A stretch of DNA of 64,000 bases from Kistimonas asteriae (lineage in GTDB: Bacteria; Pseudomonadota; Gammaproteobacteria; Pseudomonadales; Endozoicomonadaceae): contig NZ_JAEVHF010000011.1 of NCBI RefSeq assembly GCF_018263925.1, forward strand, positions 1 to 64,000, written 5' to 3'. Every line of letters begins with the position of its first letter. The first letter of the stretch is position 1. The translations under genes were made by a program, and so were the position numbers. The notes under the pieces are model-generated. The model saw nothing but the letters and a program-made list of their open reading frames with translations. It searched no databases and had not been told where the DNA came from. Below, piece by piece: positions 16,436 through 25,585 of the stretch.

Positions 16436-18400
16436 TCAAGCATTATGCACGTGAACATTTGGCCATTTTATTTCGAAAACTGTTGAATCTGACACGTCTA
16501 ATTCATCTAAATCAGATTCTGCACCAAGCATAGGCTTTTCAATTTCAGCACCTGCAGCCAATATTTCTGGCAATTGCTTCTCAACCTTTCGTCTCTCTTG
16601 TTCTTTTTTATCTAAAGGCTGAACAGCAAACGCTAAATTAAGGTGCAAACTATTTGCATGACGTTTTATTCTATCAAACCCATAGCTAACAATACGGCTA
16701 GCTCTCATATCCATACAAATTTCAAGATAGCGTTTTTCAACTCCAACTCTTTCTTTATCTGTAAGAGGAAGGTAGCTAAAATTATTTGATACAATTGCGG
16801 CTTTATCCATAAAACTCTTAAAATTAATTTCCCCCAACATTGGCACTTTAATAGGAGGTATACCACATTCAACAACCTGCGGTATTATTTTAAACTCTCT
16901 AACGGCCAAATCAAAGGTTGTACCTGACCCGTAAAACAAGTCATCCATTAATTTCTGACACCCTCCCTCAACCGGATACAATTGAGGCTTTGCAAAATTA
17001 AATATGAGAGACATATTTGGCAATAGTATATGAACAACAAAAAGAAAAGGTGGATTTTCCATACTCAACCACCGACAAGAATAGCTATTTTTGCAAGAAG
17101 TCACTTTCACAGTTTCTCCATACCATTTTAATGCTGCCAATGGATTGAGCAAGTTTCCTCTCTTTCCACCTAGCTTATTTCTAAAAAGCTCAACCCCTAC
17201 TAACGGCATGATGGATATTTCTGCATCGACCTTTTCCACATTACCCTTTGCTATATAATCTTCAGGTCTAGTTTTCAGTTTAGTTTTTACCGCCTCATCT
17301 TCCTTAGAAAAATCCAAGTCATAGCATGATTCCTGATAGTTTCCTCCACGCGCAAGCTCTGGATTAGCTATTAAAAATTTTCGTATATTGTCATACGCTG
17401 GCTGTTGATACCTGTCTTGAATAAATACACTCTGCCACCCATATTCTTTACTCATCGAAGACGCTGCTGGCTGAGACCTTTGTAGTGGCGAAGATATATC
17501 CTCATCATCTATTACTATCAAAGGAGCTGCTACTGCCCCCTCAGACTGAGTCAGTTCTTCAGAAGCTAAAGTCCCTTCAGAGATAGTGGATTCTGCAAGA
17601 AATCGTTGCCCTTCCCCCCCGCTGCTAATTTCAGAGTCAACATTGCTTGCGCTTGGCAGAGCCGCAATAAACCCTTCAGAATCCAGCCAATGATCATCAT
17701 CAGACTGAGAGCTTTCCTTCCTAGTATGGGGTACCGAAGAATCAAGCTCCTTATCTGAACCGAAACGGGATTCTACGCTCACAAACGATTCACTACTTGA
17801 GGATTTATCTTTATCCCTACTGTCAGCCCTTACTGCTTGTGTTACTGAACTCTTACTTGACGATGTAGCCTGCTGCGTGCTCAAAGGCATAAGAACCGCT
17901 TCATCCTCCTCAATCGGAGAGATATCCTTGCCTGATACCTCCTCTCCCAATGCAGGCACCATAGTACTTTCTTCCTTCCTGTCATCCCCAGGATCCGATT
18001 GAGATCGAATCCTAGACTGACTGGCATCATGAGACGTAAAACGCGGAACCTCAGGCTTTCCAGCAGCTCCAGAGAATTGCCCATCAGCCCCCATCACCTC
18101 ATACCGGTCCGTATCCGTTCCGTACTGACATACGGGATCCCGCACATCAGACGACTTCGATGAGACGTCATCTTCTCCCTGTAAATCGCAACAACAAGGA
18201 GAACAGACACTAATAAAGAAAGACCTGATATTACTGCAGAGTGTGCATATGCCATCAACGATGTACCTGACCGCATCCTTTACCGGCGTAATAACATAGT
18301 GACAAAAAAACCCTTCCTTGCTCCCATTATCAACATCATGCGCTTCATATTGAGAGGCTCTAACATCACATAAGCTATCGAAGGCAACTGGGTGAGCCAT
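16436..18400 (-). CDS. Large Ser/Asp-rich protein with EDR2 C-terminal (DUF1336)-like domain; effector candidate
   Basis: About 654 residues. ATG 18400 was chosen because GGAG lies 6 bases upstream; a frame extension to a TTG at 18535 lacks a ribosome site. Residues about 20-100 include a hydrophobic, Cys-rich stretch (CTLCSNIRSFF then SVCSPCCCDL). Residues about 100-330 are low-complexity, rich in Ser, Asp and Glu. The last ~260 residues resemble, by eye, the plant EDR2 C-terminal domain: RPEDYIAKGNVEK with VGVELF, then FLFVVHILLP, REFKIIPQVVECG, KRYLEICMDMRASRIV, LHLNLAFAVQP and QLPEILAAG, in the order of the plant domain (KxYLKDxxK/AVDWF, FILVINLEVP, RFKLIPSIVxG, FLEIDVDIGSSxVA, LIVDLAxLIEG, DLPExILG). 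EDR2 binds lipids in plants. No bacterial secretion signal is obvious. Confidence 0.65.
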   Translation of the reverse strand: MAHPVAFDSLCDVRASQYEAHDVDNGSKEGFFCHYVITPVKDAVRYIVDGICTLCSNIRSFFISVCSPCCCDLQGEDDVSSKSSDVRDPVCQYGTDTDRYEVMGADGQFSGAAGKPEVPRFTSHDASQSRIRSQSDPGDDRKEESTMVPALGEEVSGKDISPIEEDEAVLMPLSTQQATSSSKSSVTQAVRADSRDKDKSSSSESFVSVESRFGSDKELDSSVPHTRKESSQSDDDHWLDSEGFIAALPSASNVDSEISSGGEGQRFLAESTISEGTLASEELTQSEGAVAAPLIVIDDEDISSPLQRSQPAASSMSKEYGWQSVFIQDRYQQPAYDNIRKFLIANPELARGGNYQESCYDLDFSKEDEAVKTKLKTRPEDYIAKGNVEKVDAEISIMPLVGVELFRNKLGGKRGNLLNPLAALKWYGETVKVTSCKNSYSCRWLSMENPPFLFVVHILLPNMSLIFNFAKPQLYPVEGGCQKLMDDLFYGSGTTFDLAVREFKIIPQVVECGIPPIKVPMLGEINFKSFMDKAAIVSNNFSYLPLTDKERVGVEKRYLEICMDMRASRIVSYGFDRIKRHANSLHLNLAFAVQPLDKKEQERRKVEKQLPEILAAGAEIEKPMLGAESDLDELDVSDSTVFEIKWPNVHVHNA

Positions 18401-18733
18401 ATATTTCTCCATTAACCCTTGAGTGGAATAAGGTTTAAATACCTTATTATTTGATGCTTGTACCCAAGAAAAAGTTCCAACATCCCTCCCTTCAAGCCCG
18501 AATTCAGAAAAGATAAATTTATTTAATAAAATCAAATAATTACAGAAATACGTGCTACTCTTTTTCGCTCATTGGATTTTTACTTACCGGGCAGCGTGTT
18601 CTATATCTAGCGAAAAGAGGCTTCGAAGCCTAGAATAAGCGGTTTTTTTAAAGGCAGGGCGTTCGCCGTTTGGCAGATTCGTCAGCGAAAAATGCACCTG
18701 CCAATGCCTGAGACGACACGGTAACACAAGCGG

Positions 18734-20089
18734 ATGCGTAAAAAGCTATACATCAAAACCCATGGTTGCCAAATGAACGAGTACGATTCCGCCCGCATGG
18801 CGGACCTGCTCGGCGAAACCCATGAGCTTGAGCTGACCGACAGCCCGGATGACGCCGATGTTCTGCTGGTGAACACCTGCTCGGTTCGGGAAAAGGCTCA
18901 GGAAAAACTGTTCCACCAGCTCGGCCGCTGGAGACACCTGAAAGAGAAGAACCCGAAACTGGTCATCGGTGTCGGTGGCTGTGTCGCCAGTCAGGAAGGG
19001 GACGCCATCCGTCGTCGTGCCCCGTATGTTGACGTGATCTTCGGGCCGCAGACCTTGCACCGTCTGCCGGAAATGATTGACGCCAGCAAAACCACCCGCA
19101 AGGCAGTGGTCGATGTCACCTTTCCGGAAATCGAGAAATTTGACCGTCTGCCTGAGCCCAGCGTCAACGGCCCGACTGCTTTCGTTTCCGTCATGGAAGG
19201 CTGCAGCAAGTACTGCACTTTCTGCATCGTCCCTTATACCCGTGGCGATGAGGTCAGCCGGCCCTTTGATGACGTGATTGCCGAATGTGTCTCCCTGGCC
19301 GAACAGGGCGTTCGTGAAATCAACCTGCTGGGGCAGAACGTCAACGCCTATCGGGGCGAGAAGCACGATGGCACGGTCGCCGATCTGGCTGAACTGATCA
19401 CCTATGTCGCCGCCATCAACGGCATTGGCCGGATCCGTTTCACCACCTCGCATCCTGTAGAATTCTCAGAAAGCCTGATTCAGGTTTACGCGGATGTGCC
19501 TGAGCTGGTCAGCCACCTGCACCTACCGGTACAAAGCGGCTCTGATCGCATCCTGGCCCTGATGAAGCGCGGTCATATGGCGCTGGAATACAAGTCCAAG
19601 ATTCGCAAGCTGCGTAAAATTCGCCCAGACCTGAGTATGTCGTCCGACTTTATTATCGGTTTCCCCGGCGAAACCGATCGCGACTTCCAGGACACCATGA
19701 ACCTGATCGCTGACGTCAATTTCGATGCTTCGTTCAGCTTCATCTACAGCAAGCGACCAGGTACGCCGGCGTCTGACATGCCTGACGATGTGCCGACTGA
19801 AGTGAAGAAGCAGCGTCTGCAAATCCTTCAGGATCGCATCAATCAACAAACTATGCAGATCAGCCGTCGCCTAGTGGACACCACCCAGCGTATTCTGGTC
19901 ACTGACTTTTCCAAGAAAGATCCGGGACAGTTGCAGGGACGAACCGAGTGTAACCGGGTGGTCAACTTCCAGTGCACCGATCCACGATTGATCGGTCGCT
20001 TTGCCGATGCGCTGATCCTGGAAGCATTTCCGCACAGCCTGCGGGGCGAGCTGGTTTCTTCTGAGCTAGATGAAGCACACGTCGCATAA
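18734..20089 (+). CDS. miaB: tRNA-2-methylthio-N6-dimethylallyladenosine synthase MiaB
   Basis: Radical-SAM methylthiotransferase (451 residues) that adds the 2-methylthio group to i6A37 of tRNAs reading UNN codons. The N-terminal UPF0004 domain binds the auxiliary cluster ([29 protein letters not shown]). The radical-SAM CxxxCxxC motif is CSKYCTFC, and a C-terminal TRAM domain follows (about 380-445). Full length compared with E. coli (474). In related genomes phoH follows directly; here about 5.5 kb of minus-strand accessory genes intervene. Confidence 0.97.
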   Translation: MRKKLYIKTHGCQMNEYDSARMADLLGETHELELTDSPDDADVLLVNTCSVREKAQEKLFHQLGRWRHLKEKNPKLVIGVGGCVASQEGDAIRRRAPYVDVIFGPQTLHRLPEMIDASKTTRKAVVDVTFPEIEKFDRLPEPSVNGPTAFVSVMEGCSKYCTFCIVPYTRGDEVSRPFDDVIAECVSLAEQGVREINLLGQNVNAYRGEKHDGTVADLAELITYVAAINGIGRIRFTTSHPVEFSESLIQVYADVPELVSHLHLPVQSGSDRILALMKRGHMALEYKSKIRKLRKIRPDLSMSSDFIIGFPGETDRDFQDTMNLIADVNFDASFSFIYSKRPGTPASDMPDDVPTEVKKQRLQILQDRINQQTMQISRRLVDTTQRILVTDFSKKDPGQLQGRTECNRVVNFQCTDPRLIGRFADALILEAFPHSLRGELVSSELDEAHVA

Positions 20090-21232
20090 ACACGACAGGG
20101 TAACCATTAACACAATGGTTACCCTTCCCAGAAGGATATTTTCGGTAAAATCGTTGGCAAGCGATTTTTTTTTAGACGCGAAATGAGACTTCACCAGCGC
20201 GGGTAACCTGCTCGCAATACCAGGGTTAGCCAGCACCACACTTCTCAGTCTAATGATACATAGCAGCTGCAAGGGCGCTGCACCAGATAACAGTTTTACG
20301 ATGCCTTCATTGCCAAGATCAACAGCTGTATCCTTTGGCGTTTTGCCATAGATATTCTTACCTTTGAGCAACACTGGCCTACGTAGCAAAAGAGCAACTG
20401 CAATCTCTTGATGGTCATTCCTCACAGCATGGTGCAAATAGTTATTTTGATCATTATCAACCAAGTCGAGCTGTAGACATTGGCAATTTAGCAGCTGGTA
20501 TATCAGCTTAATCTGATCCTGCCCTAATGCATTATGAAAAGCAGTAAAACCCTCTCCATCCTTACAATTAACCTCTACATTCCTACGCAACAAGTAATGG
20601 GTTATACGGGAAGCTCCCGATTCGGCAGCCACATGCAGTAAAGAAACATTCATTCCATTTTTATATTCAACATCCAAACCAGAAAACAACATCAATATAA
20701 ACAAATCATTTCTATCCTGGCGAACAACATGAAAGACAGGTGTATCATAATGAAAATCTTCGCTAACAATCGATAAATCACTCTCCTCAACAAAGTACTT
20801 TACTATCAACCACTCTCCTCGACGCGCCGCAATATGCATAAAACTCTCTCCCCAAGGGTTCAGCACATCCTTACCCTTAAATTTATTCTTATTAAGAATA
20901 AATTCAGCAACTGCACCAAACTCAAGAAGATAAAATAGCTCATCAATATATTCACTATAACTTTCTGACTTAAACTCAAACACTGCAGAAGTATAAATGC
21001 ATGGTATTGACTGGAGTAAGGATAGATTTATGTTACGACACTTCCTTTTCACCAATTGCTTTTCAGATTGACTTGACAGCTTCTCAACTGCTTGCTCATC
21101 AAGCATATACTTTATTTTTCCTGACGGATTTACAACCGCTTTCCCCTTAAAGAAGCACAAGTCCACGAGTTTAACACCAGATACGTGCTCTGAATCACAG
21201 AGTGCTGAATTAACCACATAGCGGACGCTCAT
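20066..21232 (-). CDS. Ankyrin-repeat protein
   Basis: A 388-residue protein with about five ankyrin repeats at roughly 120-320: [72 protein letters not shown] and [21 protein letters not shown]. Ankyrin repeats mediate protein-protein contacts and are common in effectors of host-associated bacteria. The N-terminal ~110 residues are unassigned. No signal peptide. The last codons run through the miaB terminator and 24 bp into miaB on the other strand, so the natural C-terminus may have been replaced. The gene is AT-richer than its neighbours. Host targeting is inference. Confidence 0.85.
   Translation of the reverse strand: MSVRYVVNSALCDSEHVSGVKLVDLCFFKGKAVVNPSGKIKYMLDEQAVEKLSSQSEKQLVKRKCRNINLSLLQSIPCIYTSAVFEFKSESYSEYIDELFYLLEFGAVAEFILNKNKFKGKDVLNPWGESFMHIAARRGEWLIVKYFVEESDLSIVSEDFHYDTPVFHVVRQDRNDLFILMLFSGLDVEYKNGMNVSLLHVAAESGASRITHYLLRRNVEVNCKDGEGFTAFHNALGQDQIKLIYQLLNCQCLQLDLVDNDQNNYLHHAVRNDHQEIAVALLLRRPVLLKGKNIYGKTPKDTAVDLGNEGIVKLLSGAAPLQLLCIIRLRSVVLANPGIASRLPALVKSHFASKKKSLANDFTENILLGRVTIVLMVTLSCLCDVCFI
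20097..20125. terminator. miaB terminator hairpin
   Basis: Perfect 12-bp arms, AGGGTAACCATT (20097-20108) and AATGGTTACCCT (20114-20125), 5-base loop, 8 bp after the miaB stop. It lies inside the 3' end of the opposing ankyrin gene. Confidence 0.6.
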
Positions 21233-21322
21233 ACTCTAAAATCACCGGCAAAGCTAATACAGACAAAACTGCATCAATAAAGTTCGATAACTGAGTAGCT
21301 GTTGATTATTCACTCAAAGAAC

Positions 21323-21353
21323 TTGGCTCTACACAATCTTTGTGCAGAGCCAA
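21323..21353. repeat. Inverted repeat upstream of the ankyrin gene
   Basis: 13-bp arms with one mismatch (about 21323-21335 and 21341-21353), 5-base loop, between the ankyrin start and the duplicated reductase fragment. It may be a terminator carried with the fragment, but no T-run follows it on the minus strand. Confidence 0.4.
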
Positions 21354-21375
21354 AAATCACAGAGTGTTAAGCCCT

Positions 21376-21553
21376 CTATTGATTCACTACCAGTAAATCC
21401 CCCGTAACAACGCAGCAAAGGCCACCTGCTCTGAGGAAATAGCGGCGTTTTTCCCTTTATCAGCCTCTTTATTACCTCGGGCGGCCGGTGAATCCGGAAA
21501 CATCTTGAAACCGGTATTCATGATGATCTCACTGGCCCTTGAAGTCAGCGCAT
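21376..21553 (-). pseudogene. Duplicated 3' fragment of the fatty acyl-CoA reductase gene
   Basis: This 178-bp stretch is identical to 23196-23373 except at three positions (21405, 21540, 21542). It encodes the last ~55 residues of the reductase, from SEIIMNTGFKMF to the terminal LLRGIYW, with the same stop at 21387. Upstream the frame stays open to about 21647 but encodes unrelated residues. It is therefore a 5'-truncated, fused remnant with no catalytic part. It lies just downstream of gldA, so gldA sits between direct copies of the reductase 3' end. Confidence 0.88.
21376..21553 (+). repeat. Direct repeat copy A (178 bp)
   Basis: Left copy of a direct repeat whose partner is 23196-23373 (175 of 178 positions identical). 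The copies are 1820 bp apart and flank gldA. Confidence 0.92.
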
Positions 21554-21738
21554 CTTGAATGACCCACCTGGGCATCGGGCTCGCCTGAAAGCCAGACTGA
21601 CAACCGAACCAATCCAGTAGGCACATACAATCGCAGCACAATGGCAAGCCAACACCTGAATGCGATCAACCCAGCGAATCAGACAACCTGATAGTGTGAT
21701 CAGCCCGGCTGCCCAGTTTATCAAGCAGGCGGCGATTC

Positions 21739-22857
21739 TCAGAGACACAAGCCAGCATCCCCCTGCTCCCTGTATAAGTGGCCCAGCCTGTCGGCTGACA
21801 ACATGGCGGACAGAACGGCATCCACCGAAACAGGAAAGGGCATATTGTGAATGGTCTCGCCCTTCGCACAGGTGGCTTCAGCCACAGGCATAAGGGACTC
21901 TGCCGAGACATCCTCCACCCCCAGATCCCCAAGCGTGACAGGCAAGCCAACGGATTGGCAAAAAGCCAGCACCTCCCGAATCTCAGCCAACGGTGCATTC
22001 TCAAGCAGCAGTTGTGCTAGGGTGCCAAACGCCACTTTTTCACCATGGTAGTGAGCATGACACGCATCCAGACAGGTCAGCCCGTTATGGATCGCATGGG
22101 CAGCTGCCAGTCCACCGGACTCAAAGCCCACCCCACTGAGAAACGTATTGGCTTCCACAATATTTTCAACTGCCGCGGAAACAGTATTGTCAGTCACAGC
22201 CAGACGCGCCTTCAGGCCATCCGCCAGTAGTGTTTGATAACACAATTCCGCCAATGCATAGGCTGACTGACTGGTCGCACCTCCCGCGTTGGTAGTACGC
22301 CCCGCCCGGTAACAGGCCCGTGCTTCAAAGAATGTCGCTAAGGCATCCCCCATACCGGCCACCAGCAGCCGCTCTGGTGCATTGGCAATAATGCGGGTAT
22401 CAACCAGCACCAGATCCGGGTTACGGGGAAAAAACAGGTATTCGCTGAAAACACCTTCCTCGGTATAGAGGACCGAGACCGCACTGGTGGGTGCATCGGT
22501 TGAGGCGATCGTCGGCACAACCACAACGGGAATCCGGCAGTAATAGGCAATGGCCTTGGCGGTATCAATCGCCTTGCCACCGCCAATACCAATCAGAACA
22601 TCGGCTCCCGAGGCCTCGCAGATTGTCTGCAATCGCTCAATTTCTGACCGGCAACACTCGCGGTTGAACTGCTCCAATCGAATTCCCTGCGGATACTCAC
22701 GCAGGCTTTCCACAACGGTGTTTTCGACCTTCTTCATGACCGATGGACTGGCTATCGCCACTGGCCGCTGCCCCAGAACATTGACGTGTTCACCCAGAAA
22801 GGACAAAACACCTTCACCCTGCACATATTTAGCAGGCGCAATGATCACTCGTTTCAT
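21739..22857 (-). CDS. gldA: Glycerol dehydrogenase
   Basis: NAD-dependent, metal-containing polyol dehydrogenase (372 residues; E. coli GldA about 367) that interconverts glycerol and dihydroxyacetone. NAD-site and family motifs are GIGGGKAIDTAKAIAYY and PTIASTDAPTSAVSVLY. The metal ligands are in GMGDALATFFEA (Asp), AAAHAIHNGLT (His) and YHGEKVAFGT (His). ETIHNMPFPVS near the C-terminus is also GldA-like. The gene sits between two direct copies of the reductase 3' end, so it may have arrived or moved with that rearrangement. It could feed a DHA/DHAP pool used by the nearby AGPS-like enzyme. Confidence 0.92.
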   Translation of the reverse strand: MKRVIIAPAKYVQGEGVLSFLGEHVNVLGQRPVAIASPSVMKKVENTVVESLREYPQGIRLEQFNRECCRSEIERLQTICEASGADVLIGIGGGKAIDTAKAIAYYCRIPVVVVPTIASTDAPTSAVSVLYTEEGVFSEYLFFPRNPDLVLVDTRIIANAPERLLVAGMGDALATFFEARACYRAGRTTNAGGATSQSAYALAELCYQTLLADGLKARLAVTDNTVSAAVENIVEANTFLSGVGFESGGLAAAHAIHNGLTCLDACHAHYHGEKVAFGTLAQLLLENAPLAEIREVLAFCQSVGLPVTLGDLGVEDVSAESLMPVAEATCAKGETIHNMPFPVSVDAVLSAMLSADRLGHLYREQGDAGLCL

Positions 22858-23206
22858 CAGGATTCACCGATAGGTGCAGTTAATGTTGTGATATAACAAA
22901 GCATGGTTCGCATCACAGCCATTAAAGCAGACTCTATCGTCACTGCTGCTTAGTGTTCCGCCTGGGTGTATCCCTAGAAGATTTACAGGGGAAGACGGTC
23001 ACCGTAAATACCATCGTTTTATGCTACTGGACTATGATCAGCCTTCGGAAATATTAAGGTTCATCACTTTCAACCACAGATCGACATTCACTGGTGGATT
23101 ATCTTCATATTCAAGAATGCGTACCGTGCAACAGAAAAAATAACTGAGCCCTTCCAATGATTTGGCAGGGCCCATAACAACAGGATGTTAAGTCCCTATT
23201 GATTCA
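22858..23206. other. 349-bp intergenic region between gldA and the reductase
   Basis: Presumed gldA promoter region plus the terminator of the fatty acyl-CoA reductase at its right end. No gene is visible, and no clear promoter hexamers were identified. Confidence 0.5.
23135..23173 (-). terminator. Intrinsic terminator of the fatty acyl-CoA reductase gene
   Basis: Read on the minus strand, GGGCCC pairs with GGGCTC (one G-U), with an inner CCAA/TTGG stem (23146-23173). A T-rich tract (complement of 23135-23141) follows. Confidence 0.65.
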
Positions 23207-23373
23207 CTACCAGTAAATCCCCCGCAACAACGCAGCAAAGGCCACCTGCTCTGAGGAAATAGCGGCGTTTTTCCCTTTATCAGCCTCTTTATTACCTCGG
23301 GCGGCCGGTGAATCCGGAAACATCTTGAAACCGGTATTCATGATGATCTCACTGGCCCTGGGAGTCAGCGCAT
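23196..23373 (+). repeat. Direct repeat copy B (178 bp)
   Basis: Right copy of the direct repeat, forming the 3' end of the intact fatty acyl-CoA reductase gene. Partner at 21376-21553. Similarity fades just beyond both ends. Confidence 0.92.
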
Positions 23374-25201
23374 TCACGACCTGGGCAAAGATCCCCAGAC
23401 GCGTGGCAATCCGCTTGGGCTTGTTGATCATGGCGTCGAGCACCATATCCGCTGCTTCATCCGGCGTCAGGGTCGGTACCGAGTCATAGATCTTGGTTGG
23501 CCCGATCATCGGGGTTTTCACCAGCGGCATGTTGATGGTGGTGAACTTGACATTACGGTCAGAGAACTCCGCAGCGGCACAGCGGGAAAAGGCGTCCAGC
23601 GCCGCTTTTGAGGCGACATAAGCTGAGAACCGGGGCGCATTGGTCAGCACGCCGATGGACGAAATATTAATAATATGCCCGCGACGTTTTTCCAGCATGG
23701 CCGGCGAAAAGCCCATAATCAGCTTCAGTGCACCAAAATAGTTCAGCTGCATGGTTCGCTCAAAATCGTGGAACCGATCGAACGACAACGCAATGGAACG
23801 CCGGATTGAACGTCCCGCGTTGTTGACCAGGATATCGACGTGTCCATGATCAGCCAACACTGTGCCAACCAGTGTTTCACAGTCTTCCGGCACACTGATA
23901 TCACAACGATAAATATGGGCTTCACCACCAAATTGGCCGATTTCGTACTGGGTTTCTTCCAGTTTCTCCGGGGTACGTGCGACCAGAATCAGTTTGGCGC
24001 CGCTTTCTGCCAATTTCAGAGCCGTCGCCTTACCGATACCTGATGTTGCCCCGGTAATCACAATGGTCTTACCCTGAACGGCACCCTTGATGGTTCGATC
24101 CACTGACAATTCCGGATCCAGCTTGCGCTCCCAGAAATCCCAGATGGCCGGTGCATAATCCCTCAATCTTGGACATTCGATGCCCGAGCCTTTCAATGCC
24201 CGTTCGGTTTCCCGGCAGTCAAATTTGGTCGGGTAATTCACAAAGCTCATGACGGTCGGCGGAATGCCGAGATCTTCCAGCAATGCATCGCGAATACGCT
24301 GGATGGGCGGCAATCGGGTAATACCATCCCGGATCATCTTGGGGATAAACCCGAACATGCGAGAATCAATGCGCATGGCCATCCTGGGGGCATGCCCGGC
24401 TTCGGCAAAGGTATTCATGACTTCACCAACCTTGGACGGATCCGGATCCACCAGGTGGAAGCACTGACCATCCAGTCCCGGCTGGCTGGCAATATGCGCC
24501 ATGGCATTGACCACAAAATCCACCGGGACGATATTCATCCGACCGCCTTCTATACCGATGGTCGGCATCCACTGAGGCAGTGACTGACGCAGTTTCTGTA
24601 AGAGTTTGAAGAAATAATACGGACCGTCGACCTTGTCCATTTCTCCCGTTTGGGAGTGGCCAATGACCATGCCGGGACGGTAAACACGCCAGGGTACCTT
24701 ACAGTCGTCACGCACCACTTTTTCTGCCAGATGCTTGGTGCGCAGATAAGGATGGTCGAGATGCTCGGCCTCTTCGAACATATCTTCACGGAAGGTGCCG
24801 CGGTACAGGCCGGCGGCGGCAATGGAACTGACATGGTGGAAACAACCCGCTGACAGGGCTTCAGCACAGGCAACCGCCCCCCGAGTGCCTTCGATATTGG
24901 CCTGCTCCTGACTTTCGGCATCCGCCTTCATGTCGTAGATGGCAGCCAGGTGGAAAAAATGGTCAATGGAACCATTGAGGCTCTTTAGCGTGTCCTTATC
25001 AACACCCAGGCAGGGAGCGGTCAAATCACCAATAACACCCACCAAACGGGTTTCATCTACGCCATACCGTTCACGCAGTGCCACCAGCTTATCCATGGAG
25101 TTTTCACGCACCAGGACATGCACTGTCCCGCCCTGCTCGAGTAACCGTGCAACCAGGAAACGGCCGATGAAACCGGTACCACCGGTAACAAAATAACGCA
25201 T
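23207..25201 (-). CDS. Two-domain fatty acyl-CoA (or acyl-ACP) reductase, SDR family
   Basis: A 664-residue enzyme likely reducing long-chain acyl thioesters to fatty alcohols with NADPH. The N-terminal extended-SDR domain has TGGTGFIGRFLVARLL and YLRTKHLAEKVV (YxxxK). A second, classical SDR domain from about residue 370 has ITGATSGIGKATALKLA, LVNNAGRSIRRS and the active-site stretch SAYVASKAALDAF. The whole chain closely resembles, from memory, the Marinobacter aquaeolei reductase Maqu_2507, including the LRGIYW end. ATG 25201 was chosen for AAGGAAGG upstream and because it begins directly with the Rossmann strand; the frame extends to 25354 without support. Fatty alcohol could serve wax esters or the ether-bond enzyme at 14532-16136. 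Confidence 0.88.
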   Translation of the reverse strand: MRYFVTGGTGFIGRFLVARLLEQGGTVHVLVRENSMDKLVALRERYGVDETRLVGVIGDLTAPCLGVDKDTLKSLNGSIDHFFHLAAIYDMKADAESQEQANIEGTRGAVACAEALSAGCFHHVSSIAAAGLYRGTFREDMFEEAEHLDHPYLRTKHLAEKVVRDDCKVPWRVYRPGMVIGHSQTGEMDKVDGPYYFFKLLQKLRQSLPQWMPTIGIEGGRMNIVPVDFVVNAMAHIASQPGLDGQCFHLVDPDPSKVGEVMNTFAEAGHAPRMAMRIDSRMFGFIPKMIRDGITRLPPIQRIRDALLEDLGIPPTVMSFVNYPTKFDCRETERALKGSGIECPRLRDYAPAIWDFWERKLDPELSVDRTIKGAVQGKTIVITGATSGIGKATALKLAESGAKLILVARTPEKLEETQYEIGQFGGEAHIYRCDISVPEDCETLVGTVLADHGHVDILVNNAGRSIRRSIALSFDRFHDFERTMQLNYFGALKLIMGFSPAMLEKRRGHIINISSIGVLTNAPRFSAYVASKAALDAFSRCAAAEFSDRNVKFTTINMPLVKTPMIGPTKIYDSVPTLTPDEAADMVLDAMINKPKRIATRLGIFAQVVNALTPRASEIIMNTGFKMFPDSPAARGNKEADKGKNAAISSEQVAFAALLRGIYW

Positions 25202-25585
25202 CAATGGTCCTTCCTTATCATTGTTATTGTTATTGTGAAAAAATTTCACACTGTCAGGTCGTGGAAAACCTTTCATTATTCTCAGGGCGTCATGCCATTG
25301 CGCTGTTTGGACGCAAACTGCCTGAGCCTCTATGGTTGGCCTATCACATTCCATGCCAACCGCAGCCTTCCCCCCTCGGCGAACATTTTATAACGAATAC
25401 AGATTTAAAATTTAAGAGTTCACGGTTTTTGTTATAGTAGCGACCGACGGGTATTCGGCGTATCAGACTGAATCCAGAAACATTTTCATCAATAACGCCG
25501 TTTTATCAGGAGCCAGTGCGTCACTACCGCCCTCACGCTTTCCATGATGGGCTAACCGGTATATCCTCAATACATACGCAGTAAC
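25202..25585. promoter_or_regulatory. 384-bp divergent intergenic region
   Basis: Separates the reductase (minus) from phoH (plus) and must hold promoters for both. A TATAGT hexamer at 25433-25438 could be a phoH -10 element, but no good -35 box is at 16-18 bp. AT-rich towards the phoH side. No gene seen. Confidence 0.45.

Noticed and set aside
18610..18660. Palindrome and T-run before miaB as a riboswitch or tRNA
   Set aside because: Only a short GGCTTCGAAGCC-type hairpin and a distant T-run; no tRNA cloverleaf or known riboswitch core could be built.
21376..23373. Composite transposon with gldA as cargo
   Set aside because: The flanking direct repeats are pieces of a reductase gene, not insertion-sequence ends; no transposase or terminal inverted repeats are present.
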